Below, one piece after another: positions 1 through 10,706 of a stretch of DNA of 64,000 bases; position 1 is the stretch's first letter, and each line of letters opens with the position of its first letter. The position numbers and the translations under genes are program-made. The stretch is taken from the NCBI GenBank assembly GCA_964620045.1, contig CAZUJL010000015.1:32952-96951 (forward strand), given 5' to 3'. The stretch is from VFKU01 sp964620045 (lineage in GTDB: Bacteria; Hydrogenedentota; Hydrogenedentia; Hydrogenedentales; GCA-2746185). The notes beneath the pieces were generated by a model, which had not been told where the DNA came from, did no database searches, and saw only the letters and a program-made list of their open reading frames with translations.

Positions 1-285
1 GATGATGTCCGTGTGGATGCTGAATCCGAGTCCGCTCGCGCCGACGCGCGAACATTCTTCCTGGATGATGTTGTTGAAGCGGAAGTCGGTGATGCCGGGG
101 CCGCCGTAGGCCTCGGGCACGTTCATGCCGAGGAAGCCCTGCTCCCCCGCCTTGAGCCATACCTCGCGCGAGACTTGCCCGTCACGTTCCCACTGCGCGT
201 GGTACGGAATGACCTCGCGCTCGAGGAAAGTCTTGAAGCCTTGCCGAAACTGCCGGTGATCTTCTTCGTAGATATCGCGCAACAC
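1..285 (-). CDS. Acyl-CoA dehydrogenase, N-terminal part (runs off the window)
   Basis: Reading leftwards from a GTG at 285 gives 95 residues that continue past the window edge. The start LRDIYEEDHRQFRQGF, then FLEREVIPYHAQWERDG and the block GFLGMNVPEAYGG, are the typical N-terminal alpha-helical domain of FAD-dependent acyl-CoA dehydrogenases, which carry out the first step of fatty-acid beta-oxidation in the cytoplasm. The FAD-binding and catalytic parts lie outside the window. The start is only 3 bases after the stop of the upstream gene on the same strand, so the two are probably co-transcribed. The family is clear; the substrate chain length cannot be told. Confidence 0.85.
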   Translation of the reverse strand, partial: MLRDIYEEDHRQFRQGFKTFLEREVIPYHAQWERDGQVSREVWLKAGEQGFLGMNVPEAYGGPGITDFRFNNIIQEECSRVGASGLGFSIHTDII

Positions 286-288
286 GTC

Positions 289-654
289 TTAATCCAAATC
301 CAGGGCTGGCCGCGACATCATTCGTGAACCCACTGCGACCGGCCGGCCCTTTACTTGTCGCAGCAGCACATACACGCCATTGCCGGCGGGATCGTCGGGC
401 GAGGCCGTGCCGTTTTCCGAAACTTCGGCCACAAAGCCGTAGGCATTGGTCGGGTGATACGCGACCACGACCGACTCCAGCCCTTTGCAGGCTTCCACCA
501 GCACGCGCTCAAGTTGCTTGATGGAACACGTCGAGTGCTTCGGCTTTCCCTTGGTCAGCCGGATGACTTCCAGCTCACAATCGGGAAAGTCGTGAAAAAG
601 CCCCTGCGACAGATACTGGGCCGCTTTGATGGAATCCCGGAACCGTTCCGCCAT
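289..654 (-). CDS. Hypothetical protein, 121 aa
   Basis: I do not recognise this protein. It is soluble, without signal peptide or membrane segment, and ends in PALDLD. The first part (AERFRDSIKAAQYLSQGLF) looks helical; the middle contains a lysine-rich stretch followed by SIKQLERVLVEACKGLES, also probably helical. It sits 3 bases upstream of the acyl-CoA dehydrogenase on the same strand and is probably in one transcript with it. The ATG at 654 is the only reasonable start in the frame; a GAGGA about 15 bases upstream is a distant ribosome binding site. It lies divergent to the cytochrome gene at 732. Confidence 0.7.
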   Translation of the reverse strand: MAERFRDSIKAAQYLSQGLFHDFPDCELEVIRLTKGKPKHSTCSIKQLERVLVEACKGLESVVVAYHPTNAYGFVAEVSENGTASPDDPAGNGVYVLLRQVKGRPVAVGSRMMSRPALDLD

Positions 655-731
655 GAGTTGACCGTGTAATTCCTCGATTTCCGGTGAAGGCTTTAGTATA
701 ACATGCGGGAATTTTTGGGGGCCGCCGCGCG

Positions 732-1652
732 ATGAATTTCGAAGACTGGATCCCGTCCACGCAGGAAGCGCACGCCATCGCGGCGCATATGCCCGTGGCC
801 CTGTCCGCGCTCGGCGTGCTGGGCGTGCTGGTCGCTGTCCTCGTCAAGACGCAGCGCGATTCCCTCCGCTGGGCCGTCGTGGGCCTGTACGTCGTCATGG
901 CCGTCTGCGCCTGGCTCGCCGTGCAGACCGGCGAGAAAGCGCGCGCCGAAGTTTCCGGCGCGATCGGCTCGGCCATTTGGGACACAATCGACACGCACCA
1001 GTACCGCGCGGACCGCGTATGGATGTTCGCCCTCGGCACCGCGGTCGTCATGGCCGGCAGTATCGCGGCCAGGGGCGGCCTGCGCACGATCATGAGCGTG
1101 GTCACGCTGTTTGCCAGCCTTGCGACCGCCGGCTGGGTTATGGCGACGGGCCACGCGGGCGGCACGCTGGTGTATCAGCACGGCATCGGCATTCCGCCGG
1201 ATCAGGTGGTCGAATGGCGCCTGCATCCGCCTGCGGCCGATCCGACCAAACCCGTGGCCGCTGCACCGGCGGCGACGCAGGCCAATGGACGTGCGTTGAT
1301 CGAAGTTCTGCCCATCGATATGGCCGAAGCGCAGAAAATCAGTTGGACCAGCGACGTGCTGCCATTGCTGGAAGATGCGTGCAACGAGTGCCACAAGCCG
1401 AGCAAGATCGAATCGAAGTTGTTGATGACCACCGTGCCGGGCCTGCTCACGGGCGGCGAGAAGTATGGTCCGGCGATCATCCCCGGCAAGCCGGACGAGA
1501 GCACGACGGTGAAGTACATCCGCGGCGAATTGCTCCCGCAAATGCCGAAGGATGAACTCCCGCTATCCAAAGACGATCTCCACATTATTCGCATGTGGAT
1601 CGCGGCCGGCGCGATCGACGACACAGGCCACACGGCGCCGCTCGAAAACTAA
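732..1652 (+). CDS. Membrane-anchored planctomycete-type cytochrome c (DUF2231-like domain + PSCyt1)
   Basis: The N-terminal half has about four hydrophobic helices (roughly residues 20-40, 47-65, 95-113 and 118-142) ending in ATGHAGG, like DUF2231 membrane proteins. After a proline/alanine-rich linker (about 175-195) comes a PSCyt1-type cytochrome domain: WTSDVLPLLEDACNECH with the haem c motif CNECH at residues 217-221, then GPAIIPGKPDESTTVKYIRGE, MPKDELPLS and WIAAGA near the end. These are hallmarks of the cytochromes common in Planctomycetes and related phyla. The protein probably sits in the cytoplasmic membrane with the haem domain outside. The electron partner is unknown; no neighbour hints at one. 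A GGGGG about 11 bases before ATG 732 may serve as ribosome binding site. Confidence 0.85.
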   Translation: MNFEDWIPSTQEAHAIAAHMPVALSALGVLGVLVAVLVKTQRDSLRWAVVGLYVVMAVCAWLAVQTGEKARAEVSGAIGSAIWDTIDTHQYRADRVWMFALGTAVVMAGSIAARGGLRTIMSVVTLFASLATAGWVMATGHAGGTLVYQHGIGIPPDQVVEWRLHPPAADPTKPVAAAPAATQANGRALIEVLPIDMAEAQKISWTSDVLPLLEDACNECHKPSKIESKLLMTTVPGLLTGGEKYGPAIIPGKPDESTTVKYIRGELLPQMPKDELPLSKDDLHIIRMWIAAGAIDDTGHTAPLEN

Positions 1653-1839
1653 CAGTTGCGCGGCGGGGCGCTTCTCCCCTATCGTACTCGTAATTACAAC
1701 TGACGACACTGAGCGTGCGTGCGTGAACGACTGGCCGAAACCGAACTCCGCTTCCTTTTCTCTGGCCGTATGCCCCGATGGTCTCTCGTGATGACCCTCC
1801 TGGTTCGCCCGCCGCGACTCCGCTTCAGCCAGGAATGAC

Positions 1840-3042
<1,203 letters not shown>

Positions 3043-3052
3043 TCTCCGCCCC

Positions 3053-3119
3053 TTTTGTCATTCTGAGCGAAGCGAAGAATCTCCCCGTCCGCACAGTGAG
3101 AGGCTTCGCTTCTTGCGGG
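3053..3119. repeat. Palindromic intergenic repeat (GAGCGAAGCGAAGAATCT type)
   Basis: The gap between two converging genes holds TTTTGTCATTCTGAGCGAAG and a facing copy ending GGCTTCGCTTC. The 9-base arms GAAGCGAAG (3069-3077) and CTTCGCTTC (3104-3112) are perfect, and CCCC/GGGG flank the loop. Repeats of this kind occur between genes in many uncultured and soil bacteria. It may also act as a bidirectional transcription stop here. Confidence 0.6.
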
Positions 3120-3129
3120 GAACTAAGAC

Positions 3130-3615
3130 CTACCGCGCGCCGAGCTGATCCAAGTTCACACGGATCTTCTCAAGCACATTCTTCAGCGCGTCGAGTTCGA
3201 CGTTATCGAGCACGCCCATGATGTCGTTCACGCGTTTCTTGTACGCGCCCGACACGCGCGCGTAAGTATCGATACCCTTCTGCGTCAGGCAGATCACGTT
3301 GTAGCGTCGGTCGTCGGGCACGGGGCGGCGCGCGACGAGCCCCGCCTTCTCCATGCGATCGATCAGCGTCGTGATGTTCGCCCGGTTCACGAGCATCATG
3401 CGGCTCAGGTCGACCTGCGTCAGCCCGCCCGCCTCCCCACTTTGGTGCTTGAGCAGAGACATCACGTTGTACTGGACGTCCGTCAGCCCATAGGTGCGGA
3501 AAAAGTCCCCGGCGCGCTTGCGGATGCGTGCGGCCGTGTAATAAATGTTTAACAAGGCCTCGTGCGCCGGGTTCTCAAACCCCTTGCGCATGCCGAGTTC
3601 GGACTTTAAGGTCAT
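3130..3615 (-). CDS. MarR-family transcriptional regulator
   Basis: A 161-residue winged-helix repressor. The block LTDVQYNVMSLLKHQ, the recognition helix region LSRMMLVNRANITTLIDRMEKAGLVARRP and the wing DRRYNVICLTQKG are standard MarR features, flanked by helices that form the dimer. MarR proteins bind short palindromes and let go when a ligand binds. The gene is divergent from the gamma-glutamyltransferase gene at 3735, with an imperfect palindrome in between (3650-3665), so it probably controls itself and perhaps that gene. The ligand is unknown. Confidence 0.92.
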   Translation of the reverse strand: MTLKSELGMRKGFENPAHEALLNIYYTAARIRKRAGDFFRTYGLTDVQYNVMSLLKHQSGEAGGLTQVDLSRMMLVNRANITTLIDRMEKAGLVARRPVPDDRRYNVICLTQKGIDTYARVSGAYKKRVNDIMGVLDNVELDALKNVLEKIRVNLDQLGAR

Positions 3616-3649
3616 AACGGTCTACCTCTGAATGGTATACAGGGTGATT

Positions 3650-3665
3650 TGTTTATGTATTAACA
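3650..3665. promoter_or_regulatory. Candidate MarR operator
   Basis: TGTTTATGTATTAACA matches its own reverse complement at 12 of 16 positions. It lies 35 bases upstream of the MarR start and 70 bases upstream of the gamma-glutamyltransferase start, in the only AT-rich stretch of this gap. Position and size fit a MarR dimer site; binding is inferred only. Confidence 0.45.
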
Positions 3666-3734
3666 CATCGCCTGCGAAGCTTTCCACTTAATGGGCGTGG
3701 CATACTGCGCGCTTCTGTTCGGAGAACTTCTTCC

Positions 3735-5420
3735 ATGCGGACTATCTCGGTTCTGGTCACACTTCTTACTATGCTTCCCACAATGAGTGCTGTAGCCCAA
3801 AACGGTGAGCCTTCCGCAGCCCCCGCAAAACCCATCATCGCGGACGCGTACCGCCAGGGGCGCTCGATGGTGATTGCGCGGCACGGGATGGTGGCGAGTT
3901 CGCATCCGCTGGCGACGCAGGCCGGGCTCGACATGCTGCGCGCGGGCGGCTCGGCGATGGATGCTGCGGTGGCGGTGGCGTCGACGCTCGGCGTGGTCGA
4001 GCCGATGTCGATCGGCATCGGCGGCGACGCGTGGATGCTCTACTACGAAGCCAAGACCGGCAAGGTGTACGCGCTGAACGGCAGCGGGCGCTCGCCGGTG
4101 GGCCTCACGCGCGATCATTTCAAGGACGGCGACAAGATCAACGGCTGGGCGTCGGTCACCGTGCCGGGCGCGGTCGACGCATACTGGACCGGGCACCAGA
4201 AGTTCGGCAAGTTGGCGTGGAAGGATTTGTTTCAGCCGGCGATTCGCCATGCGGACGAAGGCTATCCCGTCGCCGAGATCATCGGCACGATGTGGAGCAC
4301 CGCGGCCGGCAAACTCGCGCGCGATACGTGGTCGAAGCAGTGCTGGCTGATGTCGGACGGTAAGGCGCCGAAGGTTGGCGAGGTGATGAAGCTGCCGAAG
4401 CTCGCCGCTTCGCTGAAGACGATCGCCGACGGCGGGCGCGACGCATATTACAAAGGTCCCATCGCGGCCGAGATCGTGCGCTACGCGAAGGAGTCCGGCG
4501 GATTTTTCACGGCCGAGGACTTCGCGAACACGCACTCCGACTGGGTCGATGCGATCAGCACGAACTACCGCGGCTACGAGGTCTACCAGTGCCCGCCGAA
4601 CGGCCAAGGCGCGGGCGTGCTAATGATGCTGAACATCCTCGAAGGCTACGACCTGCCGAAGATGACGTTCAATTCGCCGGAGTACCTGCACCTTCTGATC
4701 GAGGCGAAGAAGCTCGCGTATGCGGACCTGTATAAGTTTGTCGGCGACCCCGCGCGCGGCGAGTTGCCGATTAAAGGCCTGCTCTCGAAAGACTACGCGG
4801 CGGAGCGGCGTAAACTGATCGACCCGGCAAAGGCCGCGGCCGAAGTGAAGCCCGGCATTCCAAAGACCGGCGACACGGCCTGCTTCTCGGTCGTGGACGC
4901 CGAAGGCAACGCCTGCTCGTTCATCAACTCCAACTTCGCGAATTTCGGCTCCGGCATCACGGGCGGCGCGACGGGCATCATCCTGCAGAACCGCGGCGAA
5001 GGCTTCACGCTCGAGAAAGGCCACTTCAATGAATACAAGCCCGGCGTGCGGCCGTACCACACGATCATCCCCGGCCTTGTCACGAAAGACGGCAAGCTGT
5101 ACATGACCTACGGCCTCATGGGCGGCGACATGCAGCCGCAGGGGCACGTGCAGTTCCTGCTCGCGCATCTCGACCACGGCTTCAACCTGCAACAGGCGAT
5201 CGACATCCCGCGCTGGAAACACGAAGACGGCGTGAAGGTATATCTGGAACAGGGCAACGCCCCCGCCACCTTCGATGGCCTGAAAGCCCTCGGCCACGAA
5301 GTCACCCAGGCCAACTTCCTCACCTTCGGCAGCGCCCAAGCCATCAGCCGCGATCCCGACACCGGCGTCCTCTTCGGCGCCAGCGATTCACGGAGAGATG
5401 GCTTGGCGTTGGGGTACTAA
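3735..5420 (+). CDS. Gamma-glutamyltransferase (secreted)
   Basis: A 561-residue member of the gamma-glutamyltranspeptidase family, which cleaves or transfers the gamma-glutamyl group of glutathione and related peptides. The N-terminus (VLVTLLTMLPTMSAVAQ) is a signal peptide, so the enzyme acts in the periplasm or outside. The family's N-terminal block ASSHPLATQAGLDMLRAGG and MSIGIGGDAWMLYY are present. The proenzyme cuts itself before a threonine: here GDTACFSVVD places the nucleophile at Thr381, followed by NSNFANFGSGI and YGLMGGDMQPQGH. The usual TTHYS is DTACF here, so substrate preference may differ. It is divergent from a MarR regulator that may control it. Confidence 0.92.
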   Translation: MRTISVLVTLLTMLPTMSAVAQNGEPSAAPAKPIIADAYRQGRSMVIARHGMVASSHPLATQAGLDMLRAGGSAMDAAVAVASTLGVVEPMSIGIGGDAWMLYYEAKTGKVYALNGSGRSPVGLTRDHFKDGDKINGWASVTVPGAVDAYWTGHQKFGKLAWKDLFQPAIRHADEGYPVAEIIGTMWSTAAGKLARDTWSKQCWLMSDGKAPKVGEVMKLPKLAASLKTIADGGRDAYYKGPIAAEIVRYAKESGGFFTAEDFANTHSDWVDAISTNYRGYEVYQCPPNGQGAGVLMMLNILEGYDLPKMTFNSPEYLHLLIEAKKLAYADLYKFVGDPARGELPIKGLLSKDYAAERRKLIDPAKAAAEVKPGIPKTGDTACFSVVDAEGNACSFINSNFANFGSGITGGATGIILQNRGEGFTLEKGHFNEYKPGVRPYHTIIPGLVTKDGKLYMTYGLMGGDMQPQGHVQFLLAHLDHGFNLQQAIDIPRWKHEDGVKVYLEQGNAPATFDGLKALGHEVTQANFLTFGSAQAISRDPDTGVLFGASDSRRDGLALGY

Positions 5421-5429
5421 AAAACTCTC

Positions 5430-5497
5430 CCTTCGCGTTCCTTTGCGTTCTTCGCGGTTTGCTCTAACCGCAAAGAACGCGAAGAGCGCAAAGAAAC
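5430..5497. repeat. Palindromic intergenic repeat (GCGTTCTTTGCGGTT type)
   Basis: Between the gamma-glutamyltransferase stop and the next gene lies an inverted repeat with 15-base core arms (5445-5459 and 5466-5480, one mismatch) and a 6-base loop. The outer parts are further degenerate copies of the CTTTGCG/TTCGCGTTC unit. It can form a hairpin after the upstream stop codon but has no T-tract, so it is a repeat rather than a classic terminator. Confidence 0.65.
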
Positions 5498-5510
5498 GAT
5501 TGGAAAACGC

Positions 5511-6443
5511 GTGAACATTTTTATTGCAGGCGGTTCCGGCGCCATTGGCCGCTCTCTCGTTCCTATGCTCGTGCGCGAGGGGCATCGCGTTGTTGCGATG
5601 ACGCGGTCGGCCGAACGCGCCGCGGCATTGGAAGCGATGGGCGCTCAGGCCGTTGTGGTGGATGTGTATGACGAGCCGCGCTTGATCGAAGTCGTGAAGA
5701 CGGCGAAGCCGGATACCGTCATCCATCAACTGACCGCATTTGGCGCGACGGAAGGCGATCCATTGGCCGAGACGCTGCGTGTGCGTACGGAAGGCACGCG
5801 GAATTTGGTCTTGGCGGCGATCATCGCGAAGGCACGGCGCTTCATTACGCAGAGCATCTCGTTCATCTGTACGCCGCACGGCGAGGGCCTCACGACCGAG
5901 CAAACGCCGCTGTATTTGGACGGCCCCCTCCCACAGATTCGTCCGCTGGCCGAAGCCGTCCGCGAACTGGAAGTGCGCACGATGCGCAACGCGAGCATGG
6001 AGGGTCTCGTGCTGCGCTACGGCTGGTTCTATGGCCCCGGCACGAACTATGGCCCAAACGACGTAATCCCCCGCGCGATTCGCAAAGGCAAGATGCCGAT
6101 CGTGGGCAACGGCGCGGGCACGTATTCGTTCATCCACGTCGATGATGCCGCGGCGGCGACAGTAAACGCGTTGACCCGTGGCGACACCGGCATCTACAAC
6201 ATTGTCGACGACGACCCCGCCCCACTCCGCGACTGGCTCCCGGTTGCTGCCGAGTTATTGGGCGGCCCGCCGCCGCAACACGTCGATGCCGAAACCGTCC
6301 GCGCGAAGCTCGGCGACATGATGGTCTATATCTACGACGAACAACGCGGCGCTTCGAACGTGAAAGCGAAGCGTGTTTTGGAGTGGCAGCCGCGCCTGAA
6401 GTCGTGGCGCGAAGGATTTAAACAGATTTACAGCCAAACCTGA
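5511..6443 (+). CDS. NAD(P)-binding epimerase/dehydratase-like protein (extended SDR)
   Basis: A 310-residue extended short-chain dehydrogenase. The nucleotide-binding motif GGSGAIG lies at residues 7-13, followed by RTEGTRNLVLAA, LRYGWFYGPGTNYGP and SFIHVDDAAAATV, all typical of NAD-dependent epimerase/dehydratases. The usual catalytic YxxxK is not evident: where it is expected the chain reads SISFICTPHGEG and then PLAEAVRELE. This makes it an atypical member, and the substrate cannot be predicted. Start is GTG 5511 with TTGGA upstream. The repeat at 5430-5497 separates it from the preceding gene. Confidence 0.85.
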   Translation: MNIFIAGGSGAIGRSLVPMLVREGHRVVAMTRSAERAAALEAMGAQAVVVDVYDEPRLIEVVKTAKPDTVIHQLTAFGATEGDPLAETLRVRTEGTRNLVLAAIIAKARRFITQSISFICTPHGEGLTTEQTPLYLDGPLPQIRPLAEAVRELEVRTMRNASMEGLVLRYGWFYGPGTNYGPNDVIPRAIRKGKMPIVGNGAGTYSFIHVDDAAAATVNALTRGDTGIYNIVDDDPAPLRDWLPVAAELLGGPPPQHVDAETVRAKLGDMMVYIYDEQRGASNVKAKRVLEWQPRLKSWREGFKQIYSQT

Positions 6444-6474
6444 TCGAATTCGCTTTTACACGCCAGCCCCACAC

Positions 6475-6555
6475 TGTCATCCCCGCGAAAGCGGGGACCT
6501 CCCGTAAACCGTGATCATCGGTAGATGAGAGGTCCCCGCTTTCGCGGGGATGACA
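6475..6555. repeat. Perfect 26-bp inverted repeat (TGTCATCCCCGCGAAAGCGG type)
   Basis: Arms 6475-6500 and 6530-6555 are exact reverse complements over 26 bases, separated by a 29-base spacer; each arm itself contains a smaller palindrome (CCCCGC-GAAA-GCGGGG). It lies between converging genes. Elements with this core are scattered through many unrelated genomes and resemble REP/BIME-type palindromes. It could also stop transcription from both sides. Confidence 0.85.
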
Positions 6556-6603
6556 TTTGGGAGCGCTTGGTTAAAGCCGTGATCGTAGATCGACGAACCA
6601 AGA

Positions 6604-7257
6604 TCACCGCGCCGGCACGATATCTGGCTGCGGCGCCGCGTTGGTGAAGCGAATAATAATTGCGGCAACCACCGCGCCGACCATGTTCGACACAAGATCC
6701 CAGCCGGTGTTTTCGTAACCGCCGACATTGGTCGTCGTCAGCAGCGTCGCCACGAACTCGATAATTTCGTTCATGGCGCCGAAGCCCATGCCGCCGGCGA
6801 CGCAGAGCGTGAGCACGCCGAAGGTGGGCTGCAATTTGCCGAAGGGCTTTACGGCCGCGCGGATCGCCTGCCAGCACACCCAGGTGGTGACGCCGAACCC
6901 GTAGGCGTGCACGATCTGGTCGTACTTCAATCGATCCGGAATGAGCCACCACGAATACAGTACGCGGATGTCGCCGTTGATCGGCCACGACTCCGGCACG
7001 GGCACGAGTCCGCCCGCCATGTGCAGCGCGCCCCAAATGCTGAGCGCCCACAGTGCGCCGATCGTGAGGTGTACGCGATGGTGCACATAGCCGACGACGC
7101 CCATCAGCACGAGCATCACGCCGATGTAGATCAGAAACTCCATGTTGCCGCGGCTGAACGCGCCGCCGATCGCGGCGATCATGTACGCGACCGTAAAAAT
7201 CACCACGTAGATCACGCCGCCGCTCAACAGACTGCCCTGTTGTTCTTGCTTCTGCAT
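6604..7257 (-). CDS. YjdF/DUF2238-like membrane protein
   Basis: A 217-residue integral membrane protein with about six hydrophobic helices. The stretch PDRLKYDQIVHAYGFGVTTW, GMGFGAMNEIIEFVATLL and GYENTGWDLVSNMVGA match the DUF2238 (YjdF) family, whose members keep a conserved DxxxH and E/D residues within the membrane. The function of the family is unknown. I chose ATG 7257 because TGGGAG lies 7 bases upstream; an in-frame ATG at 7287 would add ten residues that look like leader sequence. It is divergent from the TPR gene at 7417. Confidence 0.8.
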   Translation of the reverse strand: MQKQEQQGSLLSGGVIYVVIFTVAYMIAAIGGAFSRGNMEFLIYIGVMLVLMGVVGYVHHRVHLTIGALWALSIWGALHMAGGLVPVPESWPINGDIRVLYSWWLIPDRLKYDQIVHAYGFGVTTWVCWQAIRAAVKPFGKLQPTFGVLTLCVAGGMGFGAMNEIIEFVATLLTTTNVGGYENTGWDLVSNMVGAVVAAIIIRFTNAAPQPDIVPAR

Positions 7258-7416
7258 GGTTTGCTCCCAATGTTCCCCGACCAGCATAGGTCTAACAGTT
7301 TGTATCTTAATACTTCAGACGGGCGCGGCGCTCCATAATGTGGCTAATGGCTTATGGCCGCATGGGTTGCAACGGGGCAGCCTGGGTGCCAGCATAGGCG
7401 GATTGGAGGGCGTTCC

Positions 7417-8988
<1,572 letters not shown>

Positions 8989-9145
8989 CAAGATTTATCT
9001 GCGCGCGCGGCCCGCGTTTGACACTCCCCCGCGCGGAATGGCAGCATTTTCGTTCGCCGCCGCGACTGGCGTTCACGTGGGCTGCCACGAGGGAGCGGAT
9101 GGCGCTGGAAGGTCCCTTTTAGCCGCACGCCTGGGCCGCGGAGGG

Positions 9146-9170
9146 CACGCTTAAGCCGAGCTTGGGCGTG
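9146..9170 (+). promoter_or_regulatory. Hairpin in the gcvT leader
   Basis: CACGCTTAAGC and GCTTGGGCGTG can pair over 11 positions (two G-T) around a 3-base loop, 50 bases before gcvT. The 231-base gap 8989-9219 has no gene. I looked for a glycine riboswitch here and could not find its conserved cores, so this hairpin has no assigned role. Confidence 0.35.
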
Positions 9171-9219
9171 GCACCCAATGGCGATTTGTTTCGGGACGCT
9201 TCTTTTTTCGGAGGGCTGC

Positions 9220-10293
9220 ATGCAAAAGACCCCGTTGTACGACGAGCACGTCCGCCTCGGCGGCAAAGTCGTCGACTTCAACGGCTGGGCCCTGCCCGTC
9301 CAGTTCGCCGGCATCGTGAAGGAACACACGCAGTGCCGCACGCAGGTCTCCCTCTTCGACTGCTCGCACATGGGCGAGTATCTCGTGAAGGGGCAGGACG
9401 CGATCGCGAAGTACGACCGCGAGATCATTTCCGACACGAGCAAGATTCCGCTCGGCCGTTGCCGTTACGGCGCGATCCTGAACGAACAAGGCGGCATCTT
9501 GGACGACGTGATCACGTTCCGCATGGCGGCGGATGAGTTATACGTGGTGACGAATGCCGGACCGCTCGCGTCGGTCACCGCGCGCTTCTGCGACAAGAAC
9601 CCCGGCATGACGCATATCTCATACGAGACCGCGAAGATCGACGTGCAGGGTCCGCGCGCGCAGGAGATCGTGCTGAAGGCTGGATTCAGCGCGGCCAAGA
9701 CGCTCAAATATTTCAACGCGACGTGGACCACGTGGGAAGGCCACAAGGTCCTTCTCTCGCGCACGGGCTACACCGGCGAACTCGGCTACGAACTCTTTAT
9801 GGCGAACGATCTCGCCGTGAAGATGTGGAACATATTTCTCGATCTTGGCGTGGAGCCGGCGGGTCTCGGCGCGCGCGACACGCTGCGTACGGAAGTGGGC
9901 TACAACCTCTCTGGTCAGGACTTCGACAGCACGATCACGCCGCTCGAAGCGAACATGGAAAATTACATCGCGTGGGACACGGAATTTGTCGGCAAGTCCG
10001 CGCTGCAGAAGAAAAAAGACGCAGGCGACTATGCGCAATTGGTGGGCATAGTGACCCATTCGAAACAAAAGCCGCAGCACGGTTTCGAAGTGCAGCACGA
10101 CGGCAAGGTCGTCGGCGAAGTGACCAGCGGCACCTTCGGGCCTAGCCTCGGCCACGGCGTGGGTCTGGCGCGCGTGCCTGCGGTGCTCGCGAAACCAGAC
10201 ACAAAGCTGACCTGCGGTCCGCGCGGACTCGAAATCGAAGTGGCCACAACACCTTTTTATAAAAACGGCACCTGCCGGGCGAACGTCGCCTGA
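9220..10293 (+). CDS. gcvT: Glycine cleavage system T protein (aminomethyltransferase)
   Basis: A 357-residue GcvT. It takes the aminomethyl group from the lipoyl arm of GcvH, releases ammonia and makes 5,10-methylene-tetrahydrofolate. TPLYDEHVRLGGKVVDFNGW, CSHMGEY, LSRTGYTGELGYELF and GLGARDTLRTEVGYNLSG are the standard family blocks that form the folate pocket, with the C-terminal barrel ending FYKNGTCRANVA. ATG 9220 has CGGAGGG 5 bases upstream, which decides it against an in-frame ATG at 9178. First gene of the gcvT-gcvH-gcvPA-gcvPB-lipoate ligase run. Confidence 0.97.
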   Translation: MQKTPLYDEHVRLGGKVVDFNGWALPVQFAGIVKEHTQCRTQVSLFDCSHMGEYLVKGQDAIAKYDREIISDTSKIPLGRCRYGAILNEQGGILDDVITFRMAADELYVVTNAGPLASVTARFCDKNPGMTHISYETAKIDVQGPRAQEIVLKAGFSAAKTLKYFNATWTTWEGHKVLLSRTGYTGELGYELFMANDLAVKMWNIFLDLGVEPAGLGARDTLRTEVGYNLSGQDFDSTITPLEANMENYIAWDTEFVGKSALQKKKDAGDYAQLVGIVTHSKQKPQHGFEVQHDGKVVGEVTSGTFGPSLGHGVGLARVPAVLAKPDTKLTCGPRGLEIEVATTPFYKNGTCRANVA

Positions 10294-10316
10294 GCAGATA
10301 GGCAAGGGGAGCAAAT

Positions 10317-10706
10317 ATGTATCCAAAGAACCTGAAGTACACCAACGAACACGAGTGGGTGCGTGCCGAAGGTGACACATACACCGTCGGCATCACGTCG
10401 TACGCCGTCGAGCAACTCGGCGACATCACGTATGTCGAGCTGCCGAAGGTCGGCGAAAAAGTGAAGCAGCACGGTGAAGCGGCGACGGTCGAATCCGTGA
10501 AGGCCGCCAGCGACGTGTATGCGCCGGTCGGTGGCGAAGTCGTGGCGATCAACGACGCACTCGACGAAACGCCGGAACTCGTGAACGAGAATCCATACGA
10601 GCAGGGCTGGTTCTTCAAGCTCAAGGGCGTGAGCCAGGCGGAACTGTCCGGCCTGATGGACGCCGCGGCGTACCAGAAATTCGTTGAGGAGGCGCACGAC
10701 AAGTGA
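10317..10706 (+). CDS. gcvH: Glycine cleavage system H protein
   Basis: A 129-residue lipoyl carrier that shuttles the aminomethyl intermediate between the P, T and L proteins. EHEWV, GITSYAVEQLGDITYVELP and the lipoylation motif ESVKAASD (Lys62) are all present, as is NENPYEQGWFFKLK near the end. AGGGGAGC lies upstream of ATG 10317. The stop overlaps the GTG start of gcvPA by 4 bases, so translation is coupled. The lipoate ligase four genes on probably loads Lys62. Confidence 0.97.
   Translation: MYPKNLKYTNEHEWVRAEGDTYTVGITSYAVEQLGDITYVELPKVGEKVKQHGEAATVESVKAASDVYAPVGGEVVAINDALDETPELVNENPYEQGWFFKLKGVSQAELSGLMDAAAYQKFVEEAHDK

Noticed and set aside
8989..9219. Possible glycine riboswitch before gcvT
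   Set aside because: The position is right, but I could not find the conserved GAGAG-type cores or the tandem aptamer layout; only a simple hairpin is present.
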